A stretch of DNA of 48,731 nucleotides from contig CAJYIY010000024.1 in the NCBI GenBank assembly GCA_913775305.1, forward strand, positions 1 to 48,731, written 5' to 3'. Under the pieces are notes generated by a model. The model was not told the origin of the DNA and ran no database searches. It worked only from the letters and a program-made list of their open reading frames with translations. Both the position numbers and the translations under genes were made by a program. Shown here in pieces: positions 29,094 to 37,366 of this stretch. This DNA comes from an uncultured Erwinia sp. (GTDB lineage Bacteria; Pseudomonadota; Gammaproteobacteria; Enterobacterales; Enterobacteriaceae). Numbering within the stretch: position 1 is the first letter of the stretch; each line of letters opens with the position of its first letter.

Positions 29094-29606
29094 TCAGAAA
29101 AGGTGTTCTCCCACCGGATGATAGCGGCGATCGAAATAGATCAGCCCACGGCGACTGTCGCCAAACACCAGCGCCCGCGTTTCACAGACCAGAATGTCAT
29201 GCGTACCGACGCTGACAATCTGGCTGACGATGCAGTCGAACGAGGCCAGCGCATCACTGAGAATCGGCGAACCGGTGACCTGAGTCGTCCAGTCGGCGGC
29301 CATAAAGCGATCGGTCATCGGGGTTTTGCCGCCGAACAGGCCGGACAGCGATTCATGACCGGCGGCCAGCGTATTGACGCACAGCTGCATGTTTTGCCGG
29401 AAAACGTTGTAAACCGAGGCGGAACGATTCAGGCATACCAGCAGCGTTGGCGGTGAGTCTGTAACGCTGCACACCGCCGAGGCGGTAAAACCCGCCCGTC
29501 CGGCCGGGCCATCGGTGGTAATAATATTAACCGCAGCGCCCAGCCGGGACATCGCATCACGGAACAGGTGTTTTTCTACCGCAGGATTATTCAGGGTTTC
29601 AGCCAT
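29094..29606 (-). CDS. rutF: RutF, flavin reductase of pyrimidine degradation
   Basis: 170 residues (E. coli 164) of the HpaC/RutF short-chain flavin reductase family, with [20 protein letters not shown] and [22 protein letters not shown]. It supplies or regenerates reduced FMN for the monooxygenase RutA. It overlaps rutD by 16 nt, directly joining the two; in E. coli rutE lies between them. It is the last gene of the operon here, with no rutG downstream. Confidence 0.94.
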   Translation of the reverse strand: MAETLNNPAVEKHLFRDAMSRLGAAVNIITTDGPAGRAGFTASAVCSVTDSPPTLLVCLNRSASVYNVFRQNMQLCVNTLAAGHESLSGLFGGKTPMTDRFMAADWTTQVTGSPILSDALASFDCIVSQIVSVGTHDILVCETRALVFGDSRRGLIYFDRRYHPVGEHLF

Positions 29607-30415
29607 ATCAGCTCCATTTCAACGGTTTCAGGGCTGCGCTCGGTGTGTTGCAGCCAGGTCAGCAAGTGGTGATTAAAGGTCTCGCTGTCGGTGACGCTCA
29701 TGGCATGGCCTCCCCAGCTCATTTGATGCAGCGTGGCGTTGGGAAGGACGGCCTTCAGGTGTTCAGAGCAGGTCCAGGGAACCAGCAGATCGTCGCGGGA
29801 ACAGAGCAGCAGCACCGGCTGGGTAATCCGCGTTGCCAGCGCACTGTAATCACAGCTCATCAGCGCATGCAGCCGCCTGAGCAGGTTTTCCATCCCCTGA
29901 AAATGCGCGTTGTGCAGGGCATCTTCAGCTTCGATACGCTCCTGATGTTCAGAAAGCCAGTCGGCGGGATAGAGAAACAGCGGCTGGGCGCGAACGTAAG
30001 CCTCGACGCCCGCATTAAGCAACAGATCCTGGCGCACGCGAAAGCATCGTCGGGTATGCGCATCCAGCTTAAGCCAGCCATTGACCAGCACGATCCTTCC
30101 TACCCGTTGTGGATGGTCGAGCGCCAGCTGCATGGCGATCATCCCGCCCAGCGCATGGCCGATCACATCGAACTGTGTAATACCCTGTCGATCTAACAGC
30201 GCGATCAGTTCGTCGGCCATATCCTGCATGCTGTAACCCTCAGGCAGGCTGTCGGCACTGCGGCCGGTGCCGCGCTGGTCATAAACCACCACGCGATATG
30301 CGGTACGCAGGGCGTTCATCTGCGGGAGCCAGAAACTGCCCAGCCCACCCAGCCCGGCCGACAGCACGAGAGTCCTGGCGTCAGGATCGTGACGGCCTGA
30401 CAGTTCAATATGCAT
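29591..30415 (-). CDS. rutD: RutD, alpha/beta hydrolase of the Rut pathway
   Basis: 274 residues (E. coli 266) with an alpha/beta-hydrolase fold. The oxyanion region is [15 protein letters not shown]. The nucleophile elbow reads GHALGG, with Ala where a catalytic Ser is usual, and a late acidic/His pair is at SRDDLLV and WGGHAMSV. E. coli RutD also has GHALGG here (from memory), so this is the family state. It speeds hydrolysis of aminoacrylate to malonic semialdehyde. It shares one base with rutC (TGATG). Confidence 0.94.
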   Translation of the reverse strand: MHIELSGRHDPDARTLVLSAGLGGLGSFWLPQMNALRTAYRVVVYDQRGTGRSADSLPEGYSMQDMADELIALLDRQGITQFDVIGHALGGMIAMQLALDHPQRVGRIVLVNGWLKLDAHTRRCFRVRQDLLLNAGVEAYVRAQPLFLYPADWLSEHQERIEAEDALHNAHFQGMENLLRRLHALMSCDYSALATRITQPVLLLCSRDDLLVPWTCSEHLKAVLPNATLHQMSWGGHAMSVTDSETFNHHLLTWLQHTERSPETVEMELIWLKP

Positions 30416-30822
30416 CAGGCGACTCCTGAGTTATCCAACTTACCGATATGTGCCACGCTGGCAATTTCAACCAGCGCATCCGGTTTCACCAGCCCACACT
30501 GAATGCAGAAACGCGCGGGCTTCTCGCCGGGAAAGTAGTCGGCATAAACCGCATTCACCGCTGCATAATTGCTCCAGTCGGTAATGAAAATTGAGTTGAA
30601 AGTGACGTCATCCATCGTGCCGCCCGCCGTTTCGATCACCTTTTTAATCGTCTCCAGCACGTGTCGGGTCTGCGCCGCCGCATCCCCCACGTGGACAACG
30701 TTGTTGTCCTTATCGAACGGCAGCGTACCGGAGACATACACGATACCGTCGGCCAGCGTGCCGGGAACGAACGGTGCAACAGGAACGCTGGTACCGGGTG
30801 GTGAGATAATGGTTTTAGGCAT
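30415..30822 (-). CDS. rutC: RutC, aminoacrylate peracid/enamine deaminase-family protein
   Basis: 135 residues of the RidA/YjgF (Rid) family: [25 protein letters not shown]..., then [22 protein letters not shown] with the Arg and Cys region of the family. The protein acts on the aminoacrylate branch of the Rut pathway. Two tandem ATGs exist; the second (30822) is better spaced (6 nt) from the GAGGA ribosome-binding site than the first at 30825. Confidence 0.94.
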   Translation of the reverse strand: MPKTIISPPGTSVPVAPFVPGTLADGIVYVSGTLPFDKDNNVVHVGDAAAQTRHVLETIKKVIETAGGTMDDVTFNSIFITDWSNYAAVNAVYADYFPGEKPARFCIQCGLVKPDALVEIASVAHIGKLDNSGVA

Positions 30823-30846
30823 CATCAGTCCTCATTCAGGTTATTG

Positions 30847-31593
30847 TTATGCCGTTTGCTGCAGCGTGTTTTCCCCGGCCTTTAGTGTGGCGCAGAAGCT
30901 GTCCACGCTGGACACCCAGCCGAAAAAGGTTTCGATATTGAAGATGGCCGCCTGCTGGGCGAACAGAGGCCCGGCCTGATAGGTGGCGTCTTCCAGCACG
31001 ATGCCAAAATATTCGAGGAAGAAACCATCGCGCAGGGTCGACTCAACGCAGACATTGGTGGCGATACCGGTGAAGACCAGATGGCGGATACCCCGGCTGC
31101 GCAGCATGCTGTCGAGTGCGGTATTGAAGAAGCCACTGTAGCGGGGCTTGGGCAATACGATATCGCCGGACTGTGGGGTTAGCTGCTCAACCAGCTGATA
31201 GTCCCAGGTGCCCTTTGCCAGCAGCGTCCCTTCTAATTCAGGGCGCTGGCGCATGGTTTTCAGCGCGTTGGATTTATGCCAGTTTGGCGAACCGGGACCC
31301 CCTGCTTCAACGTAGTGGTTATCCCAGCCGTTCTGGAACCAGATGATCTGTATTCCGGCCTCACGCGCGGCATTGACCGCAATATTAATCCGCTCGATAA
31401 CCGGCCGGGTTGCCGAGACGTCAAAGCCTGCCAAATCCAGATAGCCGCCGGGCGTGGCGTAGGCATTCTGCATATCCACCACGATCAGTGCGGTTTGCTC
31501 CGGTGGGAAGACGATATCTTCCGGGCGGGCGGGAAGGGTAACGGCATGCCGGGCTGATGCGGTGGTACAAACGACGGCGGGTTTGACATTCAT
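30847..31593 (-). CDS. rutB: RutB, ureidoacrylate amidohydrolase
   Basis: 248 residues (E. coli 230, so about 18 more at the N terminus). It is an isochorismatase-like cysteine hydrolase with Asp in [15 protein letters not shown], Lys in [10 protein letters not shown] and nucleophile Cys in [12 protein letters not shown]. It cleaves ureidoacrylate to carbamate and aminoacrylate. The start codon overlaps the rutA stop by one base (TAATG), so translation is coupled and this start is well supported. Confidence 0.95.
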   Translation of the reverse strand: MNVKPAVVCTTASARHAVTLPARPEDIVFPPEQTALIVVDMQNAYATPGGYLDLAGFDVSATRPVIERINIAVNAAREAGIQIIWFQNGWDNHYVEAGGPGSPNWHKSNALKTMRQRPELEGTLLAKGTWDYQLVEQLTPQSGDIVLPKPRYSGFFNTALDSMLRSRGIRHLVFTGIATNVCVESTLRDGFFLEYFGIVLEDATYQAGPLFAQQAAIFNIETFFGWVSSVDSFCATLKAGENTLQQTA

Positions 31594-32684
31594 TATGCAA
31601 CCTCCTTCTCGATGTTAATCAGGTCAGTACGGCTCTGCATCAGCGGCTGAATGCGTTCACCGAAATCTTCAATTCCCTGCAGGAAATCATCAAACGTCAG
31701 CAATATCCCCTGCGTACCGGCAACGGTGGCTGCCTCATCCAGCATGCGCGCGACGTTAGACCATGAACCCACCAGGGTGCCCATATTAATGTTAACCGCT
31801 GAAGTCGGATCGGCCATTTGCCGGACATTGGTATCGCTGCCGGAACGCTTATCCTGCTGGCTCTGGGTTGTGAGCCAGGCGAGAGCCTGTTCATCGGCAC
31901 CGTCTTTGTAGTATTCCCATCTGGCACGGGCCGCTTCGTCGGTTTCAGCAGCAATGATCATAAATAAGACGTAAGAGCCGACGTCGCGGCCTGCCGCATC
32001 GGCGGCGGCCTTCATCCTCGCGGCGGTTGGCGCAAAGGCGGTCGGCGTGTTCACGCCCTTACCAAAACAAAAGTTATAGTCGGCATGCTGCGCGGAGAAA
32101 GCCATACCGGCATCGCTCTGCGCGGCGCAGATAACTTTCATCGGGCGCTGGGGTTGCGGGCTCAGCCGACAGTCATTCATGGTGAAAAACTCACCTTTCC
32201 GATCGCATTTACCGGTGCCCCAGAGATCGCGCAGTACGTTGACGTATTCGGTCAGATAGTCATAGCGCCGGGAAAAATACTCATCCCCTGGCCACAGTCC
32301 CATCTGATCGTATTCGGGCTTCTGCCAGCCGGTAACCAGATTCACGCCAAAGCGGCCACCTGAGATGGAATCAATCGTTGAGGCCATTCGCGCCACGATA
32401 GCCGGAGGCAACGTCAGGGTAGCGGCAGTGGCATAAATCTCTATGCGGGATGTGACAGCGGCCAGACCGGCCATCAGGGTGAAGGATTCCAGGTTGTGGT
32501 CCCAGAACTCGGTTTCCCCGCCAAAACCGCGTAGCTTGATCATCGACAGGGCAAAATCGAAGTGGTACGCCTCAGCTTTTTGCACAATGGCTTTGTTCAG
32601 CTCAAATGTGGGCATGTACTGCGGCGCGTTGCGGGAAATCAGCCAGCCGTTGTTACCGATAGGAATAAAAACACCGATTTTCAT
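31593..32684 (-). CDS. rutA: RutA, pyrimidine monooxygenase
   Basis: 363 residues from [18 protein letters not shown] longer frame starts 6 codons earlier, but the ATG at 32684 has an AGAGGG element about 6 nt upstream and matches the conserved start of the family core. It is a luciferase-like flavin monooxygenase ([30 protein letters not shown]) that opens the uracil ring between N3 and C4 using FMNH2 from RutF. It is the first gene of the operon rutABCDF, transcribed away from rutR. Confidence 0.96.
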   Translation of the reverse strand: MKIGVFIPIGNNGWLISRNAPQYMPTFELNKAIVQKAEAYHFDFALSMIKLRGFGGETEFWDHNLESFTLMAGLAAVTSRIEIYATAATLTLPPAIVARMASTIDSISGGRFGVNLVTGWQKPEYDQMGLWPGDEYFSRRYDYLTEYVNVLRDLWGTGKCDRKGEFFTMNDCRLSPQPQRPMKVICAAQSDAGMAFSAQHADYNFCFGKGVNTPTAFAPTAARMKAAADAAGRDVGSYVLFMIIAAETDEAARARWEYYKDGADEQALAWLTTQSQQDKRSGSDTNVRQMADPTSAVNINMGTLVGSWSNVARMLDEAATVAGTQGILLTFDDFLQGIEDFGERIQPLMQSRTDLINIEKEVA

Positions 32685-32844
32685 AGGGAACCCTCTGATC
32701 AATTGAAAGATTTCATCCTGGCGCTGCGTGGCATGCTGCGGTTTCCCTGACAGCGGCGCGTAGCAGGAAAGGTTGCAAAGCTTATGCCAGAATTAAAAAA
32801 GTCAGTTAAAGCAAGGGGTTGTTTTAAATCTGTGAGATCCAGGA

Positions 32845-32870
32845 TGGAGCATTTGGTCAAAACGGACCAT
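32845..32870 (-). promoter_or_regulatory. Probable RutR operator upstream of rutA
   Basis: On the - strand TTGACCAAATGCTCCA (32845-32860) fits the RutR consensus TTGACCAnnTGGTCAA at 12 of 14 defined positions. It overlaps an inverted repeat TGGTC-N6-GACCA (32854-32869 on the + strand). RutR released by uracil would derepress rutA. The element lies about 160 nt before the rutA ATG and about 125 nt before rutR, and could serve both. Confidence 0.65.
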
Positions 32871-32993
32871 TTGATAAAAAACAGCTGCACATAAAACTGG
32901 CAGCCGTGTGCAATAGAAGTGCAGCGTTGCAATTAGGTGTGGCTTCGGTGATTTGCTATTATCCCCGCACCCCAAATGGATCACGGAGTCACG

Positions 32994-33641
32994 GTGAATT
33001 CGACAGATAAACGACCGGTTAAAGCCCCGACTCGCCGTTCGCGCGCGGTGGCGGCGAAGCGTTCTGCTATTCTTGCGGCGGCACTGGAGTATTTCTCACA
33101 GTTTGGCATTCACGGCACCAGTCTGGATAAAGTGGCCGAACGCGCCGATGTATCAAAGACGAATCTGCTGTATCACTTCCCCTCCAAGGAAGATCTTTAT
33201 ATTGCGGTGTTAAAAGACCTGCTGGATATCTGGCTGGCACCGCTGCGCGCGCTGCGCGCCGATCACCATCCGCTGGAAGCTATTCGCCACTATATTCGTC
33301 TTAAACTGGAGGTCTCGCGCGATTATCCTCAGGCCTCGCGGCTGTTCTGCATGGAGATGCTACAGGGCGCACCGTTGTTGAAGGCTGAACTGGCGGGAGA
33401 TTTGCGTCATCTGGTCGAAGACAAAGCGGCGATCATCGAACAGTGGGTGAGCGAGGGGAAACTGACCAATGTTCAGCCGCACCATCTGATTTTTATGCTG
33501 TGGGCGACCACGCAGCACTATGCTGACTTTGCCACGCAGGTAGAAGCCGTGACCGGCCAGACGCTGAACGATGAGGCATTTTTCACCCAGACTGTGGAAA
33601 ACGTACAGAGAATGGTTATTGAGGGCATACGCGTCCGTTAA
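32994..33641 (+). CDS. rutR: RutR, TetR-family pyrimidine-responsive regulator
   Basis: 215 residues from the GTG at 32994. An ATG six codons earlier is in frame, but the ACGGAG ribosome-binding site lies between the two and is 5 nt from the GTG, so the GTG is preferred. It has a TetR helix-turn-helix, FGIHGTSLDKVAERADVSKTN followed by LLYHFPSKEDLY (about residues 40-75), and the RutR C-terminal ligand domain ending TVENVQRMVIEGIRVR, nearly as in E. coli. It represses the rut operon and responds to uracil and thymine. It is divergent from rutA. Confidence 0.95.
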   Translation: MNSTDKRPVKAPTRRSRAVAAKRSAILAAALEYFSQFGIHGTSLDKVAERADVSKTNLLYHFPSKEDLYIAVLKDLLDIWLAPLRALRADHHPLEAIRHYIRLKLEVSRDYPQASRLFCMEMLQGAPLLKAELAGDLRHLVEDKAAIIEQWVSEGKLTNVQPHHLIFMLWATTQHYADFATQVEAVTGQTLNDEAFFTQTVENVQRMVIEGIRVR

Positions 33642-33698
33642 CTCAGACGGGTTGAGCGGGTAGGGCAGTCCGGTGATGGACTGCCCCGATCGGCAAGA

Positions 33699-35093
33699 TT
33701 ATGCCTTTTTACGGCTGCGCAGGAACCAGCCCACGGCCAGCATCAGGAACCAGAGCGGGGTCACCATCAGCGCCTGACGGGTATCCTGTTCCAGCGTGAG
33801 CAGCACCAGCACGAAAGCAAAGAACACCATGCAGACCCAGCACATAAACTTACCCAGCGGCATTTTGTAGCTGGATTCAGCGTGACGCTGCGGGTGTTTT
33901 TTGCGGTAGGCCAGGTAGGAGCACAGAATAATCGTCCAGACGAACATGAACAGGATGGCGGATACTGTGGTCACCAGGGTAAACACCGTCATCACGTTCG
34001 GGATAAGATAAATCAGCGCAACGCCTCCAAGCAGGCAGAAGCAGGAAAAGAACAGGCCGGTTGTCGGCACCGCACGGCTTGAAAGCACACCAAAGCGGCG
34101 ATGCGCCACGCCCTGCTGAGACAGGCCGTAAAGCATACGGCTGGTAGAGAAAATACCGCTGTTGGCGGATGAGGCCGCGGAGGTCAACACCACGAAGTTA
34201 ACAATACTTGCCGCTGCCGGCAGGCCAATCAGCACAAACATTTCAACAAACGGGCTACGATCGGCCACGACCCGATCCCACGGCGTAACGGCCATAATCA
34301 CTAACAGTGCCAGCACGTAGAACATGATGATACGAAGCGGGATAGCATTGATCGCGCGCGGCAGTACTTTTTTCGGATCGTGGGTTTCCGCTGCCGCAGT
34401 GCCTACCAGTTCGATGCCCACAAAAGCAAACACGGCAATCTGGAAACCCGCGAAGAATCCGCTTAGCCCTTTCGGGAACATGCCGCCGTGATCCCAGATA
34501 TTGCTTAAAGAAGCGGTACCGCCGCCCGGTGACGGGTAGTGCAGGGCAACCAGCACGATGCCGGTCGCAATCAGCGCAACGATGGCGATAATTTTAATAA
34601 TCGCAAACCAGAATTCCATTTCGCCAAACAGCTTAACGGTGGCGACGTTGAGCGACAGGAACACCACGATACACAGCAGGGCGCTCATCCAGATTGAGAA
34701 GTCCGGGAACCACAGCTGGAAATAGGCGCTGATCGCCACCACATCGGCAATGCCGGTGACCACCCAGCAGAACCAGTAGGTCCAGCCGGTGAAATAACCC
34801 GCCCACGGGCCCAGCAGGTCTGCTGCGAAATCGCTGAAGGATTTGTACTCAAGATTGGAGAGCAGCAGTTCACCCATGGCTCGCATGACGAAAAACAACA
34901 TAAAGCCAATGATCATATAAACGAAGATGATCGAGGGACCGGCCAGGCTGATTGTTTTACCTGAACCCATGAATAGTCCGGTACCGATGGCACCACCGAT
35001 AGCGATAAGCTGGATATGCCGATTGTGCAGGTTACGCCGAAGCGTGTCCGGGCCTTCTTCTGAAAGCGTTGCCTCTTTTGATTGATCAACCAT
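33699..35093 (-). CDS. cycA: CycA, D-Ala/D-Ser/Gly permease
   Basis: 464 residues from MVDQSKEATLSEEG at 35093 with an AGGAG ribosome-binding site 8 nt upstream; a 14-codon open extension upstream is not used. It is an APC-family permease with 12 helices, and the stretch from LRRNLHNRHIQLIAIGGA onward is nearly colinear with E. coli CycA. It imports glycine, D-alanine, D-serine and D-cycloserine with protons. In E. coli it is a GcvB sRNA target; no binding site was assessed here. In E. coli cycA is elsewhere on the chromosome, so this position next to rutR is a rearrangement relative to K-12. Confidence 0.94.
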   Translation of the reverse strand: MVDQSKEATLSEEGPDTLRRNLHNRHIQLIAIGGAIGTGLFMGSGKTISLAGPSIIFVYMIIGFMLFFVMRAMGELLLSNLEYKSFSDFAADLLGPWAGYFTGWTYWFCWVVTGIADVVAISAYFQLWFPDFSIWMSALLCIVVFLSLNVATVKLFGEMEFWFAIIKIIAIVALIATGIVLVALHYPSPGGGTASLSNIWDHGGMFPKGLSGFFAGFQIAVFAFVGIELVGTAAAETHDPKKVLPRAINAIPLRIIMFYVLALLVIMAVTPWDRVVADRSPFVEMFVLIGLPAAASIVNFVVLTSAASSANSGIFSTSRMLYGLSQQGVAHRRFGVLSSRAVPTTGLFFSCFCLLGGVALIYLIPNVMTVFTLVTTVSAILFMFVWTIILCSYLAYRKKHPQRHAESSYKMPLGKFMCWVCMVFFAFVLVLLTLEQDTRQALMVTPLWFLMLAVGWFLRSRKKA

Positions 35094-35892
35094 TAAGGTT
35101 CTCCTGTCGTATTCTGTCCTGTGTGAATGAGTCAAAACTCTGATGGTTTTTATTTCATCCGGTCATGCCATGATTAGCTGGCATAAGATAGTGTAATAAC
35201 GCTTTAAACGGGTAATTCTTTTCGGTAATGGTGATGGCGATCGATACAAGGGACTTCGGCTGGCACCACTGGAGAGGAGCTTAACGCAAACCGCAGTGAT
35301 AAAGCACAAAAAACAACGACATCGCGTTAATCGGGTGCCGTCTGTTGAAAAAATAGCCCCGTTAGCGGTTGCAGTGATGGAGAACGGTGGGTCTTATTCG
35401 ACGGTTGTTGATTATCAGCGGGGGCAATTATTTCACGCCCAGGTATGGACAGAATTGGTAAGTTTTTTTATTTAAATAAAACAAAATCAATCAATTATAT
35501 CGCCTTATGTTTTTAATCTCTGTTTTTCCGTCCTCGAGGATCACACAGGATGCAGAACCACAGGAAAAAAGGGTAAAGTTACTGTATGCTAATCAGATAA
35601 ATCTTATGATATTAATGATGTCCACTGCTTCGATGGCCTTTACAAAGGAGGAATCCCGTTAGCATTGGTGATAATAACATAGGGTATTATTATGGGTTGG
35701 CCTCAACCCGGACTATTTCGGCTAAAAAATAACTTTACTTCAAATTTAGCGTGCGGTTCTGTCAATTATCCAGGAAGCACTACATCAAAAAAAATCAGCC
35801 CGGTCACACTTAATGTTTAATTACACAGCAATATTTAAAATGAAAATCATCATCAACGCGAGTGGGATCCCCTTCGTTCCATTGGGGAATTA
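35094..35892. other. 800-bp A/T-rich gap between cycA and sdiA
   Basis: The cycA end should hold that gene's promoter. The rest is A/T-rich, with long T and A runs near 35461-35500, and carries no gene I recognise. One 42-codon frame (35692-35820, beginning MGWPQPGLFRLKNNF) has an AGGG about 8 nt before its ATG, but no recognisable content. The last 75 nt should contain the sdiA promoter; a GGGGA element 5 nt from the sdiA ATG is its ribosome-binding site. Confidence 0.5.
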
Positions 35893-36615
35893 ATGGCTGC
35901 TGACACTTATTTCAGTTGGCGAGACGAAATGCAATGCAATTTCAGTCAGGAAACGGAGGTTGGCAGAGTGCCTCTGTTAATTGAACAGCAGGCCAAGCGT
36001 CTCGGGTTCGATTTTTATCTGCTTCTCATCAGGCATCCTGTGCCATTTACGCGGCCCAGGACCTTTTATTACTGTAATTTCCCAGAGGAATGGATAAATT
36101 TCTATTGCAGTGAAAACTCTACTTCCCTGGACCTGATACTGAAGCATTGCTACTTCCCGGGCAGCCTGCGTGTGTGGGACGATAAGTGTGCTGGTGAAGG
36201 GGAAACGGTGATGCAGACGGCACGGCAGTTTGGGGTCTTTCAGGGTATTTCAACCTCAGCGATGGCTCAGAATCGAGCGAAGGGAATATTATTATTCGCC
36301 TCCTCAGATCCGATCAATATTGTAAAATTAACCACGGAATTAGAACTTAAACTCCAGTATCTTCTGGAACTGTCTCTGACGACTCTCATTCGCCTGAATG
36401 ATATTTCCATGGTATCCGTAAAACTGGAATTAAGTGACCGGGAGCGTGAAATTCTTAAGTGGGTTGCTGAAGGGAAAACGTCAGCTGAAATATCGCTGAT
36501 ACTTTCTATTTCTCAGCACACAGTTAATTTTCATCAGAAAAAAATGCAAAAGCGCTTGAATGCACCGAATAAAACGCAAATTGCTTCCTACGCTGCCGCA
36601 ATGGGATTGATCTGA
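35893..36615 (+). CDS. sdiA: SdiA, LuxR-family AHL-responsive regulator
   Basis: 240 residues, colinear with E. coli SdiA without gaps, including FSWRDEMQ, IRHPVPFTRP and the C-terminal GKTSAEISLILSISQHTVNF helix-turn-helix. The autoinducer-binding domain is 1-165 and the DNA-binding domain 178-240. Ligand-pocket residues Trp67, Tyr71, Asp80 and Trp95 are kept; Tyr63 is Phe, Phe59 is Tyr, and the usual Pro after Asp80 is Leu. In E. coli SdiA has no partner synthase; here a LuxI homologue follows 127 nt downstream on the same strand. In E. coli SdiA influences division genes and uvrY; uvrY lies 2 kb away here too. Confidence 0.95.
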   Translation: MAADTYFSWRDEMQCNFSQETEVGRVPLLIEQQAKRLGFDFYLLLIRHPVPFTRPRTFYYCNFPEEWINFYCSENSTSLDLILKHCYFPGSLRVWDDKCAGEGETVMQTARQFGVFQGISTSAMAQNRAKGILLFASSDPINIVKLTTELELKLQYLLELSLTTLIRLNDISMVSVKLELSDREREILKWVAEGKTSAEISLILSISQHTVNFHQKKMQKRLNAPNKTQIASYAAAMGLI

Positions 36616-36625
36616 AAGGCGATGC

Positions 36626-36645
36626 AACTACTAATTTTGGTAGTT
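36626..36645 (+). promoter_or_regulatory. lux-box-like 20-bp palindrome between sdiA and the AHL synthase gene
   Basis: AACTACTAATTTTGGTAGTT has 6-bp arms AACTAC / GTAGTT in perfect inversion, and 16 of 20 positions are symmetric. It matches the CT-N12-AG core of las/rhl-type boxes. It starts 10 nt after the sdiA stop and ends 97 nt before the synthase ATG. TATTAT at 36649-36654 could be a -10, which would put the operator over the spacer/-35; the real start site is unknown. Confidence 0.7.
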
Positions 36646-36660
36646 TCGTATTATTAACGG

Positions 36661-36719
36661 GTTGTCTACCCTTCGCAGGGTAACAACCCTGCGCGACTTG
36701 CACGGGGCAGTTTTCGTGC
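36661..36719 (+). promoter_or_regulatory. Leader with mutually exclusive hairpins before the AHL synthase gene
   Basis: Hairpin A (36661-36687) pairs GTTGT(C)TACCC with GGGTAACAAC, with a bulged C and loop TTCGCA. Hairpin B (36674-36693) pairs CGCAGGGT with ACCCTGCG, with loop AACA. A and B share 36674-36687, so only one can form. A third stem, GCACG / CGTGC, spans 36700-36719. None is followed by a proper T run, so this looks more like a structured leader than a simple terminator. The role is inference. Confidence 0.5.
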
Positions 36720-36742
36720 GGGAGTGCGACGGGAATATATAA

Positions 36743-37366
36743 ATGAAAATTATCCAGACCAAACTGAAGGATATGCCTTCCTCGCTGCTGGCTGAATTGG
36801 GAAGCTACCGTTATAGTGTTTTTGCCAGAGAAGAAGGCTGGTCAATTCCATCTCGGCTCAGTACTCCTGGCCAGGAGTACGATCGTTTTGATCGTTCAGA
36901 TGTCAGCTGGCTGATTGCCTGGCATGCGCAGCACGGTATCTGTGGCTGCGCCCGCTTGATGAACTGGCAGTGTCCTGCTGATCATCCTCTTTCTGAAGAG
37001 GACTACGAAAGCTTCAACGGCGGACCGATCTGGGAGATGTCTCGATTTTCAGCTCGTCTGGAAATCGACAGTGAGCTGCCTTTAAACATTCTGTGGCATG
37101 CACTGCAACTGGCCGAACAGTCAGGAATCGGCCATTTATTCAGTGCATCAACGCCGATGCTGGAGAAAATGTTTGGTCAGTTCCAGGTCAACTATCTGCA
37201 GCTACCGCCGGGTGTGCTCCAGTCAGAAGACAATCTTTTTGCCGTTAAAATACCGGTAACGCAACCTCAGCTTACCAGCCGTTTTCATGGCTCGCGACGA
37301 TTTAAGCCTGAAGAAGTTCTGCCATCACTGGGCGTGTCAATAAGCTGGGGGATGCGAGGGCGCTAG
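36743..37366 (+). CDS. LuxI-family acyl-homoserine lactone synthase, RhlI-like
   Basis: 207 residues. Conserved catalytic residues of the family are in place: Arg23, Phe27 and Trp33 (YRYSVFAREEGW), Asp47 and Asp50 (YDRFD), Arg71 (GICGCARL), and Glu98 and Arg101 (IWEMSRFSA). The N-terminal half resembles RhlI/CepI (AELGxYRxxVF, GICGCARL) more than the EsaI/ExpI group usual in this order. The acyl-chain loop that normally reads TTxxYLL...F is replaced by WQCPADHPLSEEDYESF, and the Arg71-Glu98 distance is about 3 residues shorter than in RhlI. The product should be an N-acyl-HSL from S-adenosylmethionine and acyl-ACP, chain type unknown. The GGGA ribosome-binding site is 8 nt from the ATG. Its stop overlaps the convergent glpM-like gene by 4 nt. 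Confidence 0.88.
   Translation: MKIIQTKLKDMPSSLLAELGSYRYSVFAREEGWSIPSRLSTPGQEYDRFDRSDVSWLIAWHAQHGICGCARLMNWQCPADHPLSEEDYESFNGGPIWEMSRFSARLEIDSELPLNILWHALQLAEQSGIGHLFSASTPMLEKMFGQFQVNYLQLPPGVLQSEDNLFAVKIPVTQPQLTSRFHGSRRFKPEEVLPSLGVSISWGMRGR

Noticed and set aside
29860-30196. Overlapping antisense and alternate frames in rutD
   Set aside because: RutD is continuous, coupled to rutC and rutF, and matches its family across the full length.
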